A DNA stretch of 64,000 bases, taken from contig NZ_JAKGCS010000005.1 of assembly GCF_021556395.1 (NCBI RefSeq), positions 1 through 64,000 of the forward strand. The letters run 5' to 3'. The stretch is from Acuticoccus kalidii (GTDB taxonomy: Bacteria; Pseudomonadota; Alphaproteobacteria; Rhizobiales; Amorphaceae). Positions within the stretch are counted from its first letter, which is position 1; every line of letters starts with the position of its first letter. Below are positions 1 to 11,481 of the stretch, piece by piece. The notes under the pieces are model-generated. The model saw nothing but the letters and a program-made list of their open reading frames with translations, did not search any database and was not told the origin of the DNA. The translations under genes were made by a program, and so were the position numbers.

Positions 1-27
1 TGACGTTGCCCCCTGAAGTGTCCTCGG
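1..27 (+). repeat. left terminal inverted repeat of the IS
   Basis: It begins TGACGTTGCCCCC and continues TGAAGTGTCCTCG. It pairs with the right repeat at 1172-1197, which lacks the T after the C run. Confidence 0.85.
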
Positions 28-59
28 TCTGAACTGGACTCCGTCGGAAGGAGACGGAG

Positions 60-326
60 ATGAAGAAGAGTCGCTTCAGTGAGGAGCAGATCATCGCGGT
101 GCTGAAGGAGCATTCGGCGGGGATCGGCGTGACAGAGCTGTGCCGCAAGCACGGGATCAGCGATGCGACCTTCTACACCTGGCGCAAGCGTTACGGCGGC
201 ATGGAGGTCTCGGACGCTAGGCGACTGAAGGCGCTGGAGGATGAGAACGCTCGCCTCAAGAAGCTTCTCGCCGAACAGATGCTCGATGTCGCGACGCTGA
301 AAGACGCTCTGGGACAAAACTTCTGA
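60..326 (+). CDS. IS3-family transposase OrfA
   Basis: This 88-residue protein is the DNA-binding part of an IS3 transposase. Residues 5-50 form a helix-turn-helix ([15 protein letters not shown], then [14 protein letters not shown]), and residues 55-80 form a leucine-rich coiled coil ([15 protein letters not shown]) that in this family mediates multimerisation. A purine-rich GGAAGGAGACGG stretch lies just before the ATG. The gene ends at a TGA at 324-326. The downstream orfB frame is -1 relative to this one and is open from inside the orfA 3' end, so a fusion OrfAB made by ribosomal slippage is expected. An AAAAC stretch at 316-320 is near the overlap, but no classical A6G heptamer is visible. 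Confidence 0.92.
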   Translation: MKKSRFSEEQIIAVLKEHSAGIGVTELCRKHGISDATFYTWRKRYGGMEVSDARRLKALEDENARLKKLLAEQMLDVATLKDALGQNF

Positions 327-349
327 CGCCCGGCGCGCGGAGAGGCTTC

Positions 350-1171
350 GTGAGCTGGGCTATTGAGACGAAGGGATATTCCCAGCGGCGCGCCTGTGCG
401 CTGATCGGGATGCATCCCAGGACCTACCTCTACCAGTCGCAGCGGTCGGACGACGCGGCCATGCGCGAACGGCTGAAGGCGCTAGCGAACGAGCGGCGCC
501 GGTTCGGCTATCGGCGGCTGCACATCCTGTTGCGACGCGAAGGCATCGAGGTGAACCACAAGAAGCTGTTCCGCGTGTATCGGGAGGAACGGCTGACCGT
601 GCGGCGCCGGGGCGGCCGCAAACGTGCGATCGGAACACGCTCGCCGATGACGCTGCCGCAGGGACCGAACCAGCGCTGGAGCCTCGACTTCGTCTCCGAC
701 CAACTCAGCGACGGGCGTCGCTTCCGTGTGCTGGTCGTGGTCGATGACTTCACCCGCGAGTGTCTGGCGCTGGTCGTCGACACGTCCTTGTCGGGCGCCC
801 GGGTGGCGCGAGAGCTCGACAGCCTCATCGCCCAGCGTGGCAAACCGCTGATGGTCGTTAGCGACAACGGCACGGAACTGACCTCCCGCGCCATCCTCGA
901 ATGGCAGGAGGATCGCCGCGTCGAGTGGCATTACATTGCCCCCGGCAAGCCGATGCAGAACGGGTTCGTCGAGAGCCTGAATGGCCGGTTCCGAGACGAG
1001 TGCCTGAACGAGCACCTCTTCCGCAGCCTGCCGGCTGCTCGCCGCCTCATCGAGGAATGGCGGGCCGACTACAATCACGACCGCCCGCACACCAGCCTCG
1101 GCGGCCTCACCCCGAACGAGTTTGCAACCCGGTCCCGACAGGACCACAACACGAACAGAGTCCAGCTATGA
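350..1171 (+). CDS. IS3-family transposase OrfB (DDE integrase domain)
   Basis: This is the catalytic part of the transposase. An N-terminal HTH_21-like region ([11 protein letters not shown], then [15 protein letters not shown]) is followed by an rve/RNase H-fold domain. The three catalytic acids are visible: D in LDFVSD, D in SDNGTEL and E in [13 protein letters not shown]-terminal [15 protein letters not shown] signature closes the protein, as in this family. The GTG at 350 is only the first start-type codon. The same frame is open back to about 317 and encodes a [14 protein letters not shown] joint with OrfA, which supports expression as an OrfAB fusion. The length is normal and no disruption is seen, so the element could still be active. 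Confidence 0.93.
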   Translation: MSWAIETKGYSQRRACALIGMHPRTYLYQSQRSDDAAMRERLKALANERRRFGYRRLHILLRREGIEVNHKKLFRVYREERLTVRRRGGRKRAIGTRSPMTLPQGPNQRWSLDFVSDQLSDGRRFRVLVVVDDFTRECLALVVDTSLSGARVARELDSLIAQRGKPLMVVSDNGTELTSRAILEWQEDRRVEWHYIAPGKPMQNGFVESLNGRFRDECLNEHLFRSLPAARRLIEEWRADYNHDRPHTSLGGLTPNEFATRSRQDHNTNRVQL

Positions 1172-1197
1172 GCGGGGACACTTCGGGGGCAACGTCA
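1172..1197 (-). repeat. right terminal inverted repeat of the IS
   Basis: Read on the minus strand it begins TGACGTTGCCCCC and continues GAAGTGTCCCCG. It starts directly after the orfB stop codon. Confidence 0.85.
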
Positions 1198-1216
1198 ACC
1201 CTGATCGAACTGATAG

Positions 1217-1254
1217 AAAGGCGGCTGCCCTACGCTCGCGTATCTGTCGCCTTT
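1217..1254 (-). terminator. possible terminator of the hsd operon
   Basis: AAAGGCG (1217-1223) pairs with CGCCTTT (1248-1254). The position is just downstream of the hsdR stop codon, and on the minus strand the stem ends in TTTCTAT. The loop is long (24 bases), so this is a weak candidate. Confidence 0.3.
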
Positions 1255-1258
1255 TGGT

Positions 1259-4200
1259 TCAAGCAACCGCACTGTTATTGAACGTTTGAATCGTCTGAAC
1301 GATGCGACCTGCTCGGTTGATATCGAACACCTGATCCGGTCCGTGCGGTGCGATGTCGGTGAACGGGCTCTCGTAGAGCAGGGCCGGGTCCATCGTGCCG
1401 CGATCGGTCAGATGGTCGATTACGAGGCCGATAAACTCCAGTTGGTCTGGCGAGGCGGCTCCATCGGCCACTAGGTCGGAGAAGGCTTGCTCGACCGCAT
1501 TCCGTTCGAGCCCCACGAGGCCCCGAATGAAGAGCCCGAAACCGTCAGCGACTTGCGTGGCTGCGTTGATCGTCATGGCGTCGCCGATCCCCGCGTCCAC
1601 AAGCATTGTGGCGAGTGAGTCGAGGTCGGCCTGCGTCAGTGGCAGCCCTCTCTTCAGCTTCTGGAGGGCGACCGTGTCCTCCTGAGTGCGAAGGAAGTCT
1701 CGAGCCTTCCGCTTGAAGCGTTCAAAGTCGACGTCGCCGACGGCAGGGAGATCATGCTCGACTTCCGTTCCGATCTCGTCCGCGAAGTCTGTATAGACGA
1801 TGTTTTTCGAGCTGCGGTCGATGTGCTCGACCACGTTTCGGAGCCTCAACCGGACGAGCTCTAGCGTCGGGACGGTAAGGCCTTCCCACCAGATCTCCGT
1901 CTGGATGGCTTCAATGAGCTCGGCATGGCGGGCCACTGCCGGGATAGCGGTCTGCATCTCCAGGGCCTCCGCGATCTCGATCAGGCGCTTGCGGAGGGCG
2001 TCGTAAGCCTTCGTGCGATCGAGAAGGGCGAGGGTGAGCTGGTACATCAGCAGGTCGAATCGTTTGGCGCCTTCGGACCCTTCACGCCGCGCGGACGGCA
2101 GTGGGGCAACCTCTTCCACAAGTTCCTCACGGTCGTGGTCATCGAGGGATAACCAAGCCTTTGGATCCACGTATTTCTCGACGAGCCGTCTCTTCTGCCG
2201 CACGACGAAGCTCTCGGGGTTCATGCCCGCAACGTCATCCTGCAACGCGGCGAGGAGAGAGCGGCCGACGGCCCGCTCTGTCTCGGGTGGGGCATGCAGG
2301 CCGGCCTCGAACGGGGGGCCATCCTCCTTCAGACCGGTGGGGTCGTCGGCTGTCTGCCGCCTCCCTAGGGCTCGCAAAAGGTCCACCCGGGCGGCGAAGA
2401 CGCGGGCCTTGAGGGAGCGGCCGACGGGATCATCCCGAAGCTCCGGGTCCGAGCCGAAGAACTCCAGGTTTCCGCAATAGTCGATGACGCGGAACTCGCT
2501 CTTGCGTTGGCCGGGGCCGAAGAGGTCGGGGCACAGCCGGGTGCCGCGGCCCATCATCTGCCAGAACTTCGTCTTGGACCGCACGAGCTTGAAGAACACG
2601 AGGTTCACGACCTCCGGCACGTCGATGCCGGTGTCCAGCATGTCCACCGAGATGGCGATGTGCGGGTTGGCGTCCTTGATCGAGAACTCGTCGATGAGGC
2701 TCTGGGCGTGGTCGGTCTTGTGGGTGATGACGCGGGCGAAGTGACCGGCGAGGTGCGGGTAGGCCGCGTTGAACCGCCGTTCGATGTACTCGGCATGGTC
2801 CTGGTTCTTGGCGAAGATGATCGTCTTGCCGAGCCGGTCGCCGCCTTCGACCTTGATCCCCCGCTCCATCACGTGGGCGATCACCCGGTCGACCGTGTCC
2901 TCGTTGAAGAGGCGTTTGTTCACCTCGGCCGGGTCGACGTGGTCGGGGATCTCGTCCTCGCCCCATTCGAGCGCGTCCCATTGATCTTTCTCCTCGTCCG
3001 ACAGGTCCTCGTATTTGAGGCCCCTCTGGACGATCTTCAGCGGGACCGAGATGGAGTGCGGCGGCACCAGGTGGCCGTCGCGCACGGCCTCCTTCAGCGT
3101 GTAGGCGTCGGTGGGGACGCCGTCCTCCAGGTCGAACAAGGAGTAGGTGTTGCGGTCGATCTCTTCCTTCGGGGTGGCCGTCAGACCCACCAGATAGCTG
3201 TCGAAGTAGTCGAAGATCGCCCGGTAGCGCTGGTAGACGGAGCGGTGGGCCTCGTCGATCACCACGAGGTCGAAGTGGCCGGGGCCGAAGGGCTTGGCGC
3301 GGCCACCCTTGCCGTCGATGAGGTTCATCATCGTCGGGTAGGTGGAGAGGAAGACCCGGCCCTCGGCGGTGCGTTCGGTGACGAGGTTGACCGGGGCACA
3401 GTCCGGCAGGTGGGCCTTGAAGGCGTTGGTGGCCTGCTTCACGAGGCTGGTGCGGTCGGCGAGGAAGAGGCACCGCTTCACCCATCCGGCCCGCATCAGG
3501 ACGTCCACCAGCGCGATCACGGTGCGGGTCTTGCCCGAGCCCGTCGCCATCACGAGGAGGGCCTTCCGCTCGCCGTTCTGGAAGGCCTTCTTGATGTTGC
3601 CGATGGCCCGCATCTGGTAGGTGCGTCCGGCGATGTCGCGGTCGATGCGGATGTCGGGGAGGGGCTTGCGGGTGGTGCGGCGCTGGATGGCGAGCTCCAG
3701 CTCGTCCCGCTTGTAGAAGCCGCCGATCTGGTGGGGCGGGTGGCCGGTGCCCTCGCCCGTGACGTCGTTCCAGATCCAGTGCTCGTAACCGTTGGAGAGG
3801 AAGATCACCGGGCGCCGGCCGTAGCGGGCTTCGAGGCGGTCGGCGTAGAGCTTCGCCTGCTGCTGGCCCTGCCCGGCGCTGTTCTTCGTCCGCTTGGCCT
3901 CCACGAGACCGAGCGGCAGGCCGTCGGCGCCCCACAGGACATAGTCGACATAGCCCTTGCCCGTGGTGGTGGGCATGCCGTCCACCTCGAACTCCAGATC
4001 GTTCGGGCCGTCGAGGGTCCAGCCGGCTTCTTTTAGGAGGAGGTCGATGAAGCGGTCGCGGGTTTCCGCCTCGTTGTAGTCGTGGGTGTCGGGGGTGGCC
4101 TGGTTCGCGGCGCGGACGGCGGCGATCTCGGCGCGGGTTCTGGCGAGTTCGTTGTCGAGGGCCTTGAGACGGGCGGCGGCCTCTTCCTCGGCAGTGGCGG

Positions 4201-4798
4201 CGCGGGCCTCGGCGGCCCGGATCTTGGCGGCCGCTTCGTCCTCGGCGGCACGGGCCCGGGCTTCGGCGGCGGTCGCCTCCTCGACGGCCCGTCTGACCTC
4301 GCCGTCCCTCGCCTCCAGCTCGGCCTGCATCCGCTTCAGCTGGGAGAGGCCGAGGGCGAGCTGGCCGCGGACGGTGGGGATCTTCGCCGGGTCGAAGGCG
4401 AGGCCGTCGGCGGGGCGCGCGCGGCGGGCGTAGGTGCGGGCAAGCCAGAAGGTGACGTGGAAGAGTTCGGTGACGGCGCCGAGGGCGTCGCGGTCGGTGA
4501 TCGTGCGTTCCTCGTGCACCGCCCGGTTGCGGAGGCGGTTGATGAGGCGGGCCTTCTCGAACACGGCTTGCCCGGCGACGCGGCGGAACGTCGGCTCGTG
4601 AAGGAGGGCGTTGATCTGGTCCTGGTAGGGGAGGGTGAGGCCCGGGTCGTTGCGGAAGGCCCACTTGACCGCGACCTCCACCGCCTTGCCGGCGAAGAAG
4701 GCGGCGGCGGTGGGGTTGTCCTTCGCGTACTTCTCCGCGTCGCGGGCCGCCTCATGGACGGCGGGGAACTCGGCGGCGAGGAAGGCGAAATTGGACAT
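1259..4798 (-). CDS. hsdR: type I restriction enzyme, R (endonuclease/translocase) subunit
   Basis: HsdR is the motor and nuclease of the M2R2S1 complex; it translocates and cuts unmodified DNA. Order along the protein: an N-terminal DUF4145-like helical domain (about 1-130), a long Ala/Glu/Arg-rich coiled coil (about 155-230), a PD-(D/E)XK nuclease with VDYVLWGADG and EAK at about 299-301, a Walker A motif MATGSGKT at about 416-423, a DEAH box VIDEAHRS at about 513, helicase motif VI (QMMGRGTRL), and an EcoEI_R_C-like C-terminus. It is about 1,179 residues and the motifs look intact. The start chosen is the ATG 10 bases after the hsdS stop. A reading 34 codons longer begins inside hsdS and has a Pro/Ser-rich, unlikely N-terminus. 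Its function depends on HsdS, which is broken here. Confidence 0.93.
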   Translation of the reverse strand: MSNFAFLAAEFPAVHEAARDAEKYAKDNPTAAAFFAGKAVEVAVKWAFRNDPGLTLPYQDQINALLHEPTFRRVAGQAVFEKARLINRLRNRAVHEERTITDRDALGAVTELFHVTFWLARTYARRARPADGLAFDPAKIPTVRGQLALGLSQLKRMQAELEARDGEVRRAVEEATAAEARARAAEDEAAAKIRAAEARAATAEEEAAARLKALDNELARTRAEIAAVRAANQATPDTHDYNEAETRDRFIDLLLKEAGWTLDGPNDLEFEVDGMPTTTGKGYVDYVLWGADGLPLGLVEAKRTKNSAGQGQQQAKLYADRLEARYGRRPVIFLSNGYEHWIWNDVTGEGTGHPPHQIGGFYKRDELELAIQRRTTRKPLPDIRIDRDIAGRTYQMRAIGNIKKAFQNGERKALLVMATGSGKTRTVIALVDVLMRAGWVKRCLFLADRTSLVKQATNAFKAHLPDCAPVNLVTERTAEGRVFLSTYPTMMNLIDGKGGRAKPFGPGHFDLVVIDEAHRSVYQRYRAIFDYFDSYLVGLTATPKEEIDRNTYSLFDLEDGVPTDAYTLKEAVRDGHLVPPHSISVPLKIVQRGLKYEDLSDEEKDQWDALEWGEDEIPDHVDPAEVNKRLFNEDTVDRVIAHVMERGIKVEGGDRLGKTIIFAKNQDHAEYIERRFNAAYPHLAGHFARVITHKTDHAQSLIDEFSIKDANPHIAISVDMLDTGIDVPEVVNLVFFKLVRSKTKFWQMMGRGTRLCPDLFGPGQRKSEFRVIDYCGNLEFFGSDPELRDDPVGRSLKARVFAARVDLLRALGRRQTADDPTGLKEDGPPFEAGLHAPPETERAVGRSLLAALQDDVAGMNPESFVVRQKRRLVEKYVDPKAWLSLDDHDREELVEEVAPLPSARREGSEGAKRFDLLMYQLTLALLDRTKAYDALRKRLIEIAEALEMQTAIPAVARHAELIEAIQTEIWWEGLTVPTLELVRLRLRNVVEHIDRSSKNIVYTDFADEIGTEVEHDLPAVGDVDFERFKRKARDFLRTQEDTVALQKLKRGLPLTQADLDSLATMLVDAGIGDAMTINAATQVADGFGLFIRGLVGLERNAVEQAFSDLVADGAASPDQLEFIGLVIDHLTDRGTMDPALLYESPFTDIAPHGPDQVFDINRAGRIVQTIQTFNNSAVA

Positions 4799-4808
4799 GG
4801 GCAAATGG

Positions 4809-5924
4809 CTAGAGTTGGCCGGTGAAGGCTTGGGATTGGAGGGAGGTGAAAAGGGCTTCAACGTCCGCGAGGCTAGCTCGCCCGTGGTCCCGTACCGCAA
4901 GCTGACGATCCAGTGCCTCGCCGTATTCCTCGACCAGTTCTAGAGGGGGGCAAGGCATGGGAAGGCTTCGCAGGATCTGCAGGTTGATGTTCTTCTGAGC
5001 TACCGTCGGTGCGGAGCGTTCGAGGGTGGCCTGCAGGAACGATAACCAAACCCGAACATACTGAACCATGCCGCGACTCTCGTGCGTGAAGCCCACAACA
5101 CTATCCGGAAAGCACGCTGGGAGAGTTAGTATGCCAGTCTGTGCAATATTAGCCGCAATCGTAATGCATAGCGTTCCCGCTGGCCACATCCTGCTTTGAC
5201 GCAATCCCGCATCAGAGTACGTCGAGCTGAAAGAGGTGATGTATCCGCGGCTATTGCTGACGTCGCCAGTTTGAATGAGGGGGTATGGTCCTCCAAGAAG
5301 GACGGGATCGTTGCGGGGGCGATGCTTTGATACTCCGCGATCAAGGCGGCCCACCTCCCCAAACTTCACTTCGGGGAAGCGATGTGGGTTCGTCACCGGA
5401 TCCCCGAACATCTCCAGGAAGATGGACTGGGTGAGGGTGTCGAGGAGGGCGAGGGCGCGTTTGCGTTTGGCTCGCAGCTGGTCCGCCTTGTCCAGGATCG
5501 CCGCGATCCGCCGCTGCTCCTCAAGCGGCGGCAGCGGGATCGTCAGTCGCTTCAGGAACTTAAAATGGCGACTGTACCCGGCACTCGGCAATTCGTTCGC
5601 TTCAAGAAACCGGTACAGATATTTCGGGTCGAGTTATCCGGTTTTCGGCTTGAGGACTTTGGTGCCGTCAGCTCCCATGCAAAAGGGGAAGTCGACATAC
5701 TTCACAGCGCGGGTATGATCACCAAAGACAATCCAGGGACCGTCGCCGCGAACGAGATTGGCGGCATCATCCGAGTACCCGCCGACGAAGTCGGCGCCCT
5801 GGTCGATAACCGGGTAGGCGCCCGAGTCAGCGTAGTCGCCTCTTTGCACTTTCAAGTTGCCCGCTGAGACGTCAGCGACGACTTCTTCAAATGGCACCAC
5901 TGGAGGACGAGAGAGGAAGTTCAT
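4809..5924 (-). pseudogene. hsdS: type I restriction-modification specificity subunit, interrupted by an in-frame TAA
   Basis: HsdS recognises DNA through two target-recognition domains and holds the HsdM and HsdR subunits. The reading frame runs from an ATG at 5924 for 96 codons (ending VLKPKTG), meets TAA at 5636-5634, and then continues in the same frame for 274 codons. The next residues are LDPKYLYRFLEAN, then the central conserved segment LPPLEEQRRIAAILDKADQLRAKR, a second recognition domain and a normal C-terminus. No shift is needed, and one base change (for example GAA to TAA) explains the break. The start overlaps the hsdM stop as ATGA. The C-terminal part could in principle restart (TTG at 5591) as a half-subunit. 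A sequencing error is possible. Confidence 0.88.
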
Positions 5925-7519
5925 AGCATCCCCTCCAGCTCGTCCAGCCCCTCGGTGATCTCCCGCTCCAACGCCTTCAGCTCGGCAATGATCTCCTTCG
6001 GCGGGCGGTGCTCGGCGGCCTCGTGCACCATCTCCTTGTAGCGGTTGATGGAGAGGTCGTAGTCCGCCGCCGCGATCTCCTCGCGGGGGACGCAAAAACT
6101 CGCCTCCGTGCGGGCCCGGTCCCGCTCCGTCCCCGTCCGCTCGGCCCAGCGGGTCACCACGTCGGGCAGGCTGTTCTTCGCCGCCTCGTCGTCGCTCAAG
6201 GTCTCGGCGACGAAGTGGCCGCGCTCGCGCCGGCCCGGCACCGGGCCCAGCTTCTCGGCCGGCAGGAGCGGCGTGCGCTTGTCGTCGAGCGAGAAGCCGT
6301 CGGCGGTCACGTCGTAGAACCACACGTGGTCCGTCCCGCCCGAGTTCGTCTTGGTGAAAAGGAGGATCGCCGTCGACACCCCCGCATAGGGCCGGAACAC
6401 CCCCGAGGGCAGCTTCACGATCCCGTCGAGCTTGTGGTCCTCCACCAGCATCCGCCGCAGCCCCTTGTGCGCCTTGGAGGAGCCGAACAGCACCCCGTCC
6501 GGCACGATCACCGCCGCCCGCCCGCCGGGCTTCAGGAGCCGCAGGAATAGGGCGAGGAACAGAAGCTCCGTCTTCTTGGTCTTGACGATCCGCTGGAGGT
6601 CCTTGGCCGTCGTGTCGTAATCCAGCGACCCCGCGAACGGCGGATTGGCGAGCACCAGGCTGTAGGCTTCCGCGTCGCCGGCATGCTCCTCGGCGAGGGT
6701 ATCCTTGTAACGGATGTCCGGCTCCTCCACGCCGTGGAGGATCATGTTCATCGAGCCGATCCGCAACATCGTCCCGTCGAAGTCGAACCCGTGGAACATG
6801 CGGCGGTGGAAGTGCTCCCTGAGCGCATCGTCCCGGAAGAGGCCGGGGTGGTTGTCCCGCAGATATTCACCCGCGGCCACCAGAAACCCGCACGTGCCGG
6901 CGGCGGGATCGCAAATGGTGTCCTTCGGCGTCGGCGCCATCATCTCCACCATCATGGCGATGATGTGCCGGGGCGTGCGGAACTGCCCGTTCTGGCCGCT
7001 CGTGGCGATTTTGGCGAGCATGTACTCGTAGAGGTCGCCCTTGGTGTCGCGGTCCTCCATCGGAATGTCGGCGATGAGGTCCACCACCTTGGCGAGGAGG
7101 GCGGGGGTGGGGATCGTGAACCGGGCGTCCTTCATGTGGGCGCCGACGGCGGTGTCGGCGCCGGCCATCCGGCGGATGAAGGGGAACACGTGCTCGCCGA
7201 CGATCTCGTACATCGCGGCGGGGCTGCCCTCGTTGCGGAACCGCGACCAGCGGAGGCGTTGGTAGTCGATCCCGCCTTCGCCCTCGCCGATGCCGCCGGT
7301 GCGCTCGATCCCGTCTCTGCCCTCGGGGAAGATCCGCCGCGCCTGTGGCCGGCCCAGCATGTTGGCCTTGTTCTCCTCCCGGATCTCGATGTCGTCGAGC
7401 CCGCGGATGAAGAGGAGGTTGGTGATCTGCTCGATCACCTCCAGCGGGTTGGACACCCCGCCGGACCAGAAGGCGTTCCAAACGGCGTCGATCTTGCCGC
7501 GAAGTTCCGATGTGAGCAC
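5921..7519 (-). CDS. hsdM: type I restriction-modification DNA methyltransferase, M subunit
   Basis: HsdM transfers a methyl group from S-adenosylmethionine to adenine in the HsdS-defined site. The N-terminal helical HsdM_N domain (ELRGKIDAVWNAFWSGG, then NPLEVIEQITNLLFIRGLDD) is followed by an N6-adenine methylase domain. Motif I is DPAAGTCGF and catalytic motif IV is NPPF at about 292-295. The family usually starts MLTxELR, so the GTG at 7519 giving VLTSELRGKID is preferred over the ATG 20 codons upstream. The length is 532 residues. The TGA stop overlaps the hsdS ATG, which indicates translational coupling. The protein looks intact, but needs HsdS for sequence recognition. Confidence 0.93.
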   Translation of the reverse strand: MLTSELRGKIDAVWNAFWSGGVSNPLEVIEQITNLLFIRGLDDIEIREENKANMLGRPQARRIFPEGRDGIERTGGIGEGEGGIDYQRLRWSRFRNEGSPAAMYEIVGEHVFPFIRRMAGADTAVGAHMKDARFTIPTPALLAKVVDLIADIPMEDRDTKGDLYEYMLAKIATSGQNGQFRTPRHIIAMMVEMMAPTPKDTICDPAAGTCGFLVAAGEYLRDNHPGLFRDDALREHFHRRMFHGFDFDGTMLRIGSMNMILHGVEEPDIRYKDTLAEEHAGDAEAYSLVLANPPFAGSLDYDTTAKDLQRIVKTKKTELLFLALFLRLLKPGGRAAVIVPDGVLFGSSKAHKGLRRMLVEDHKLDGIVKLPSGVFRPYAGVSTAILLFTKTNSGGTDHVWFYDVTADGFSLDDKRTPLLPAEKLGPVPGRRERGHFVAETLSDDEAAKNSLPDVVTRWAERTGTERDRARTEASFCVPREEIAAADYDLSINRYKEMVHEAAEHRPPKEIIAELKALEREITEGLDELEGML

Positions 7520-7660
7520 GTCGTCGCTACTGTCCCTTGGGCACCTCCACCGCGAGGCGCCGAGGGGAACAGCGTACAAGCATCCGGTCTGCCGATAAAC
7601 CGCATCGGATCGCGTATCGCCTGCCGTTCGTGACGATGCCGGCCGGTACCGATCTGCGGG

Positions 7661-8357
7661 CTACGCTCCGGCGGCCCAATCGAAGCGGTCGATCGCGTCC
7701 TTAAGCTGCCGCAGCGTGAACCCTTCCCTCAGGTAGACTTGCTGCGTCACGCCCTGCCGCTCGTGTCCGACGAGCGACAGGTGGACGGGTTCGGCCACAC
7801 CGGCTTGGGCGAGGCGCGTCACCATCGTGTGGCGGAAGCTGTGAAAGACGTGGCTCTTGCTCTTGATGCCGACGCCCTTGGTGAACTGCTGGTTGAACCA
7901 GCGGCTCAACGAGCGGCCGTGACGTTCTGCGGGCAAAAGATATAGCCGGGAAACAGCCGGCCCCGGCGGGCCCACGGTCCACGAAGTCCGGCAGCCCGAG
8001 ACGACGCAGCAGTTCGTGGTGCACCGGGACCTTGAGCTTTCCGGCTGCGGTCTTCAGGCGCTTGGTCTCGTCGCCTTCGTCGGTGATGTCGAAGAGCCAG
8101 ATACCGACCCGCTGTCGCACGTCCTTCACGTCGAGCTGGCAGATCTCGTTGAGGCGAGCGCCGCTGAACATGCCGATCAAACTGGCCCACTTGTGGCTCT
8201 CTTTGCGCACGAGGCCGGACTGGTTGTGAATCAGCTCACGATAGATCGCCTGCATGGCACCCGGGGCGGTCGACGCGGCCTTTCCGGCCCTCATTCCCGC
8301 GAACAGTGGCTCGGTCGGAGCGAGTTGGCTAGCATCCTTCGAGCAGCGGGGTCGCAA
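7661..8357 (-). pseudogene. tyrosine recombinase (phage/island integrase), frameshifted and 5'-truncated
   Basis: The catalytic domain is split between two frames. The first segment (about 8357-7955) holds the first catalytic Arg in SLIGMFSGARLNEICQLDV and ends near LPDFVDRG. The second (about 7955-7661) continues in a frame offset by one base with RSLSRWFNQQFTKG, the HSFRHTMVTRLAQAG box (H-x-x-R), GHE and the nucleophile Tyr in QQVYLREG. A one-base insertion or two-base deletion near 7930-7960 is needed. The core-binding N-terminal domain is absent. The gene sits beside the 3' end of a tRNA-Ala gene, the usual place for an integrase that used the tRNA as attachment site. It is probably inactive, so the island is likely fixed. 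Confidence 0.8.
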
Positions 8358-8495
8358 TGAGAGTCGAACAGTTGGTCGGGCGCTGCGGTCGGCGGCTGAT
8401 GGAGTGGGACAGGTAAGCGTCCAGCTTCATCCATGTGCCTCACTCGTGTGGCACACTTGGTGGCGACGCGTCTAAGTCCTGGAAACTTCTGGGGG

Positions 8496-8571
<76 letters not shown>

Positions 8572-8803
8572 CCGGTCGTGTCGCGGAGATAGACTATCTT
8601 CGGCGAATTGCAAACCCCTTCCGCAAAATTGGTGGATCAAGTTCTCGGCGATCCACAGGACGAGGCGAAAAAGGCGCGTGGCGGCTGGTCTTATGGGGTT
8701 GCGGCCGCCCGCCATGCGGGCGCGAAACGGCAGAATTCACCCGCCGTCCGTCCGGTCGTGTCACGCCGCCTTGCCGTCCGACGGAGCCGGGCGGCGCGTG
8801 GTC

Positions 8804-9190
8804 TCAGCGTTCGTCTTCGTCGTCGTCCGCCGGGCGAACGACATCGCTCACCTCGTCGTCGTCGTCGTCGATCAGGGCGTCGTCGTCGGCGTCGACATCG
8901 ACTTCGTCGTCGCTGTCGGCGACGACGATTCCGTCGTCCTCTTCGTCGCCATCGTCGGAGGTGGTTTCTTCCGCCTCCTCGAGGGGCACGAGATCGACAC
9001 CGTCGTCTTCGTCATCGGTGTCGGTATCGTCCTCCTCGTCTTTCGCCGTCTCAGGGCGGACCGAGGAGATGGAGCCCGTTGCAAAAAGCGCGTTGCATTT
9101 CGGGCAGATGATGGGATCGCGGTTCAAGTCGTAGTACTTGGCGCCGCAATTGGGGCATAACCGCTTCAGGCCGAGTTCGGGTTTCGCCAC
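8804..9190 (-). CDS. TIGR02300-type FYDLN acid-tail protein
   Basis: This small protein of unknown role is conserved in alphaproteobacteria next to aroA. The N-terminus (KPELGLKRLCPNCGAKYYDLNRDP) has two CxxC pairs (CPNC and CPKC) that could bind zinc, and the FYDLN signature reads YYDLN. From about residue 50 onward the chain is almost entirely Asp and Glu, encoded by GTC-rich repeats on the plus strand. The start is the GTG at 9190 with GGAG six bases upstream, which gives VAKPELG as in relatives; an upstream ATG at 9232 would add 14 unconserved residues. It is divergent from aroA. No function is proposed. Confidence 0.85.
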   Translation of the reverse strand: MAKPELGLKRLCPNCGAKYYDLNRDPIICPKCNALFATGSISSVRPETAKDEEDDTDTDDEDDGVDLVPLEEAEETTSDDGDEEDDGIVVADSDDEVDVDADDDALIDDDDDEVSDVVRPADDDEDER

Positions 9191-9251
9191 AGAGCGCTCC
9201 GTCAGAACAAAAAAGGCGAGGTCGGATGGCACATTGCGAGTGCCACTGTAA

Positions 9252-11290
<2,039 letters not shown>

Positions 11291-11481
11291 GTTTCCGCGC
11301 CATAACGGGGATCGGCGAGCCGACCCCGCTTTTGGTGCATGTTCGCTTAAATTTTGCAGCCTTCATGCACTTGAACTTTGCGTTCCCACGCGGCGGCGGG
11401 CGGCGAGCCGTCGCAAAGGGCGCACCAAGGTCAACACCAACCTACGCCGCTGCGCTGAGAAGCGCCTCTTTCGGAGAACGA

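Larger units (their letters stand above)
1..1197 (+). mobile_element. IS3-family insertion sequence, complete to both terminal repeats
   Basis: The element has two overlapping-phase genes and matching ends. The left end TGACGTTGCCCCC at base 1 matches the complement of the right end, and the homology runs about 25 bases with one indel and a few mismatches. Ends in TG...CA and an orfA/orfB pair in a -1 relation are typical of IS3; the style of OrfA and OrfB resembles the IS407 group. The left end coincides with the first base of the window, so the target-site duplication cannot be checked. The element lies 61 bases beyond the hsdR stop codon, so it does not interrupt that gene. Confidence 0.9.

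Noticed and set aside
300..326. classical IS3 slippery heptamer A6G
   Set aside because: The sequence has only AAAAC near the overlap. Frameshifting is still likely from the gene arrangement, but the site cannot be named.
2507..4036. 509-codon open frame on the plus strand
   Set aside because: Antisense to hsdR; Val/Gly/Asp-rich translation without domain signatures.
5634..6323. 230-codon frame as a separate protein upstream in the hsd locus
   Set aside because: Only its last 96 codons are HsdS sequence; the first part is antiphase reading of hsdM.
8340..8400. second copy of the tRNA 3' end (att repeat)
   Set aside because: Only a short GAGTCGAAC match is seen near 8361, too short to count; no longer copy was found by eye in 1-8500.
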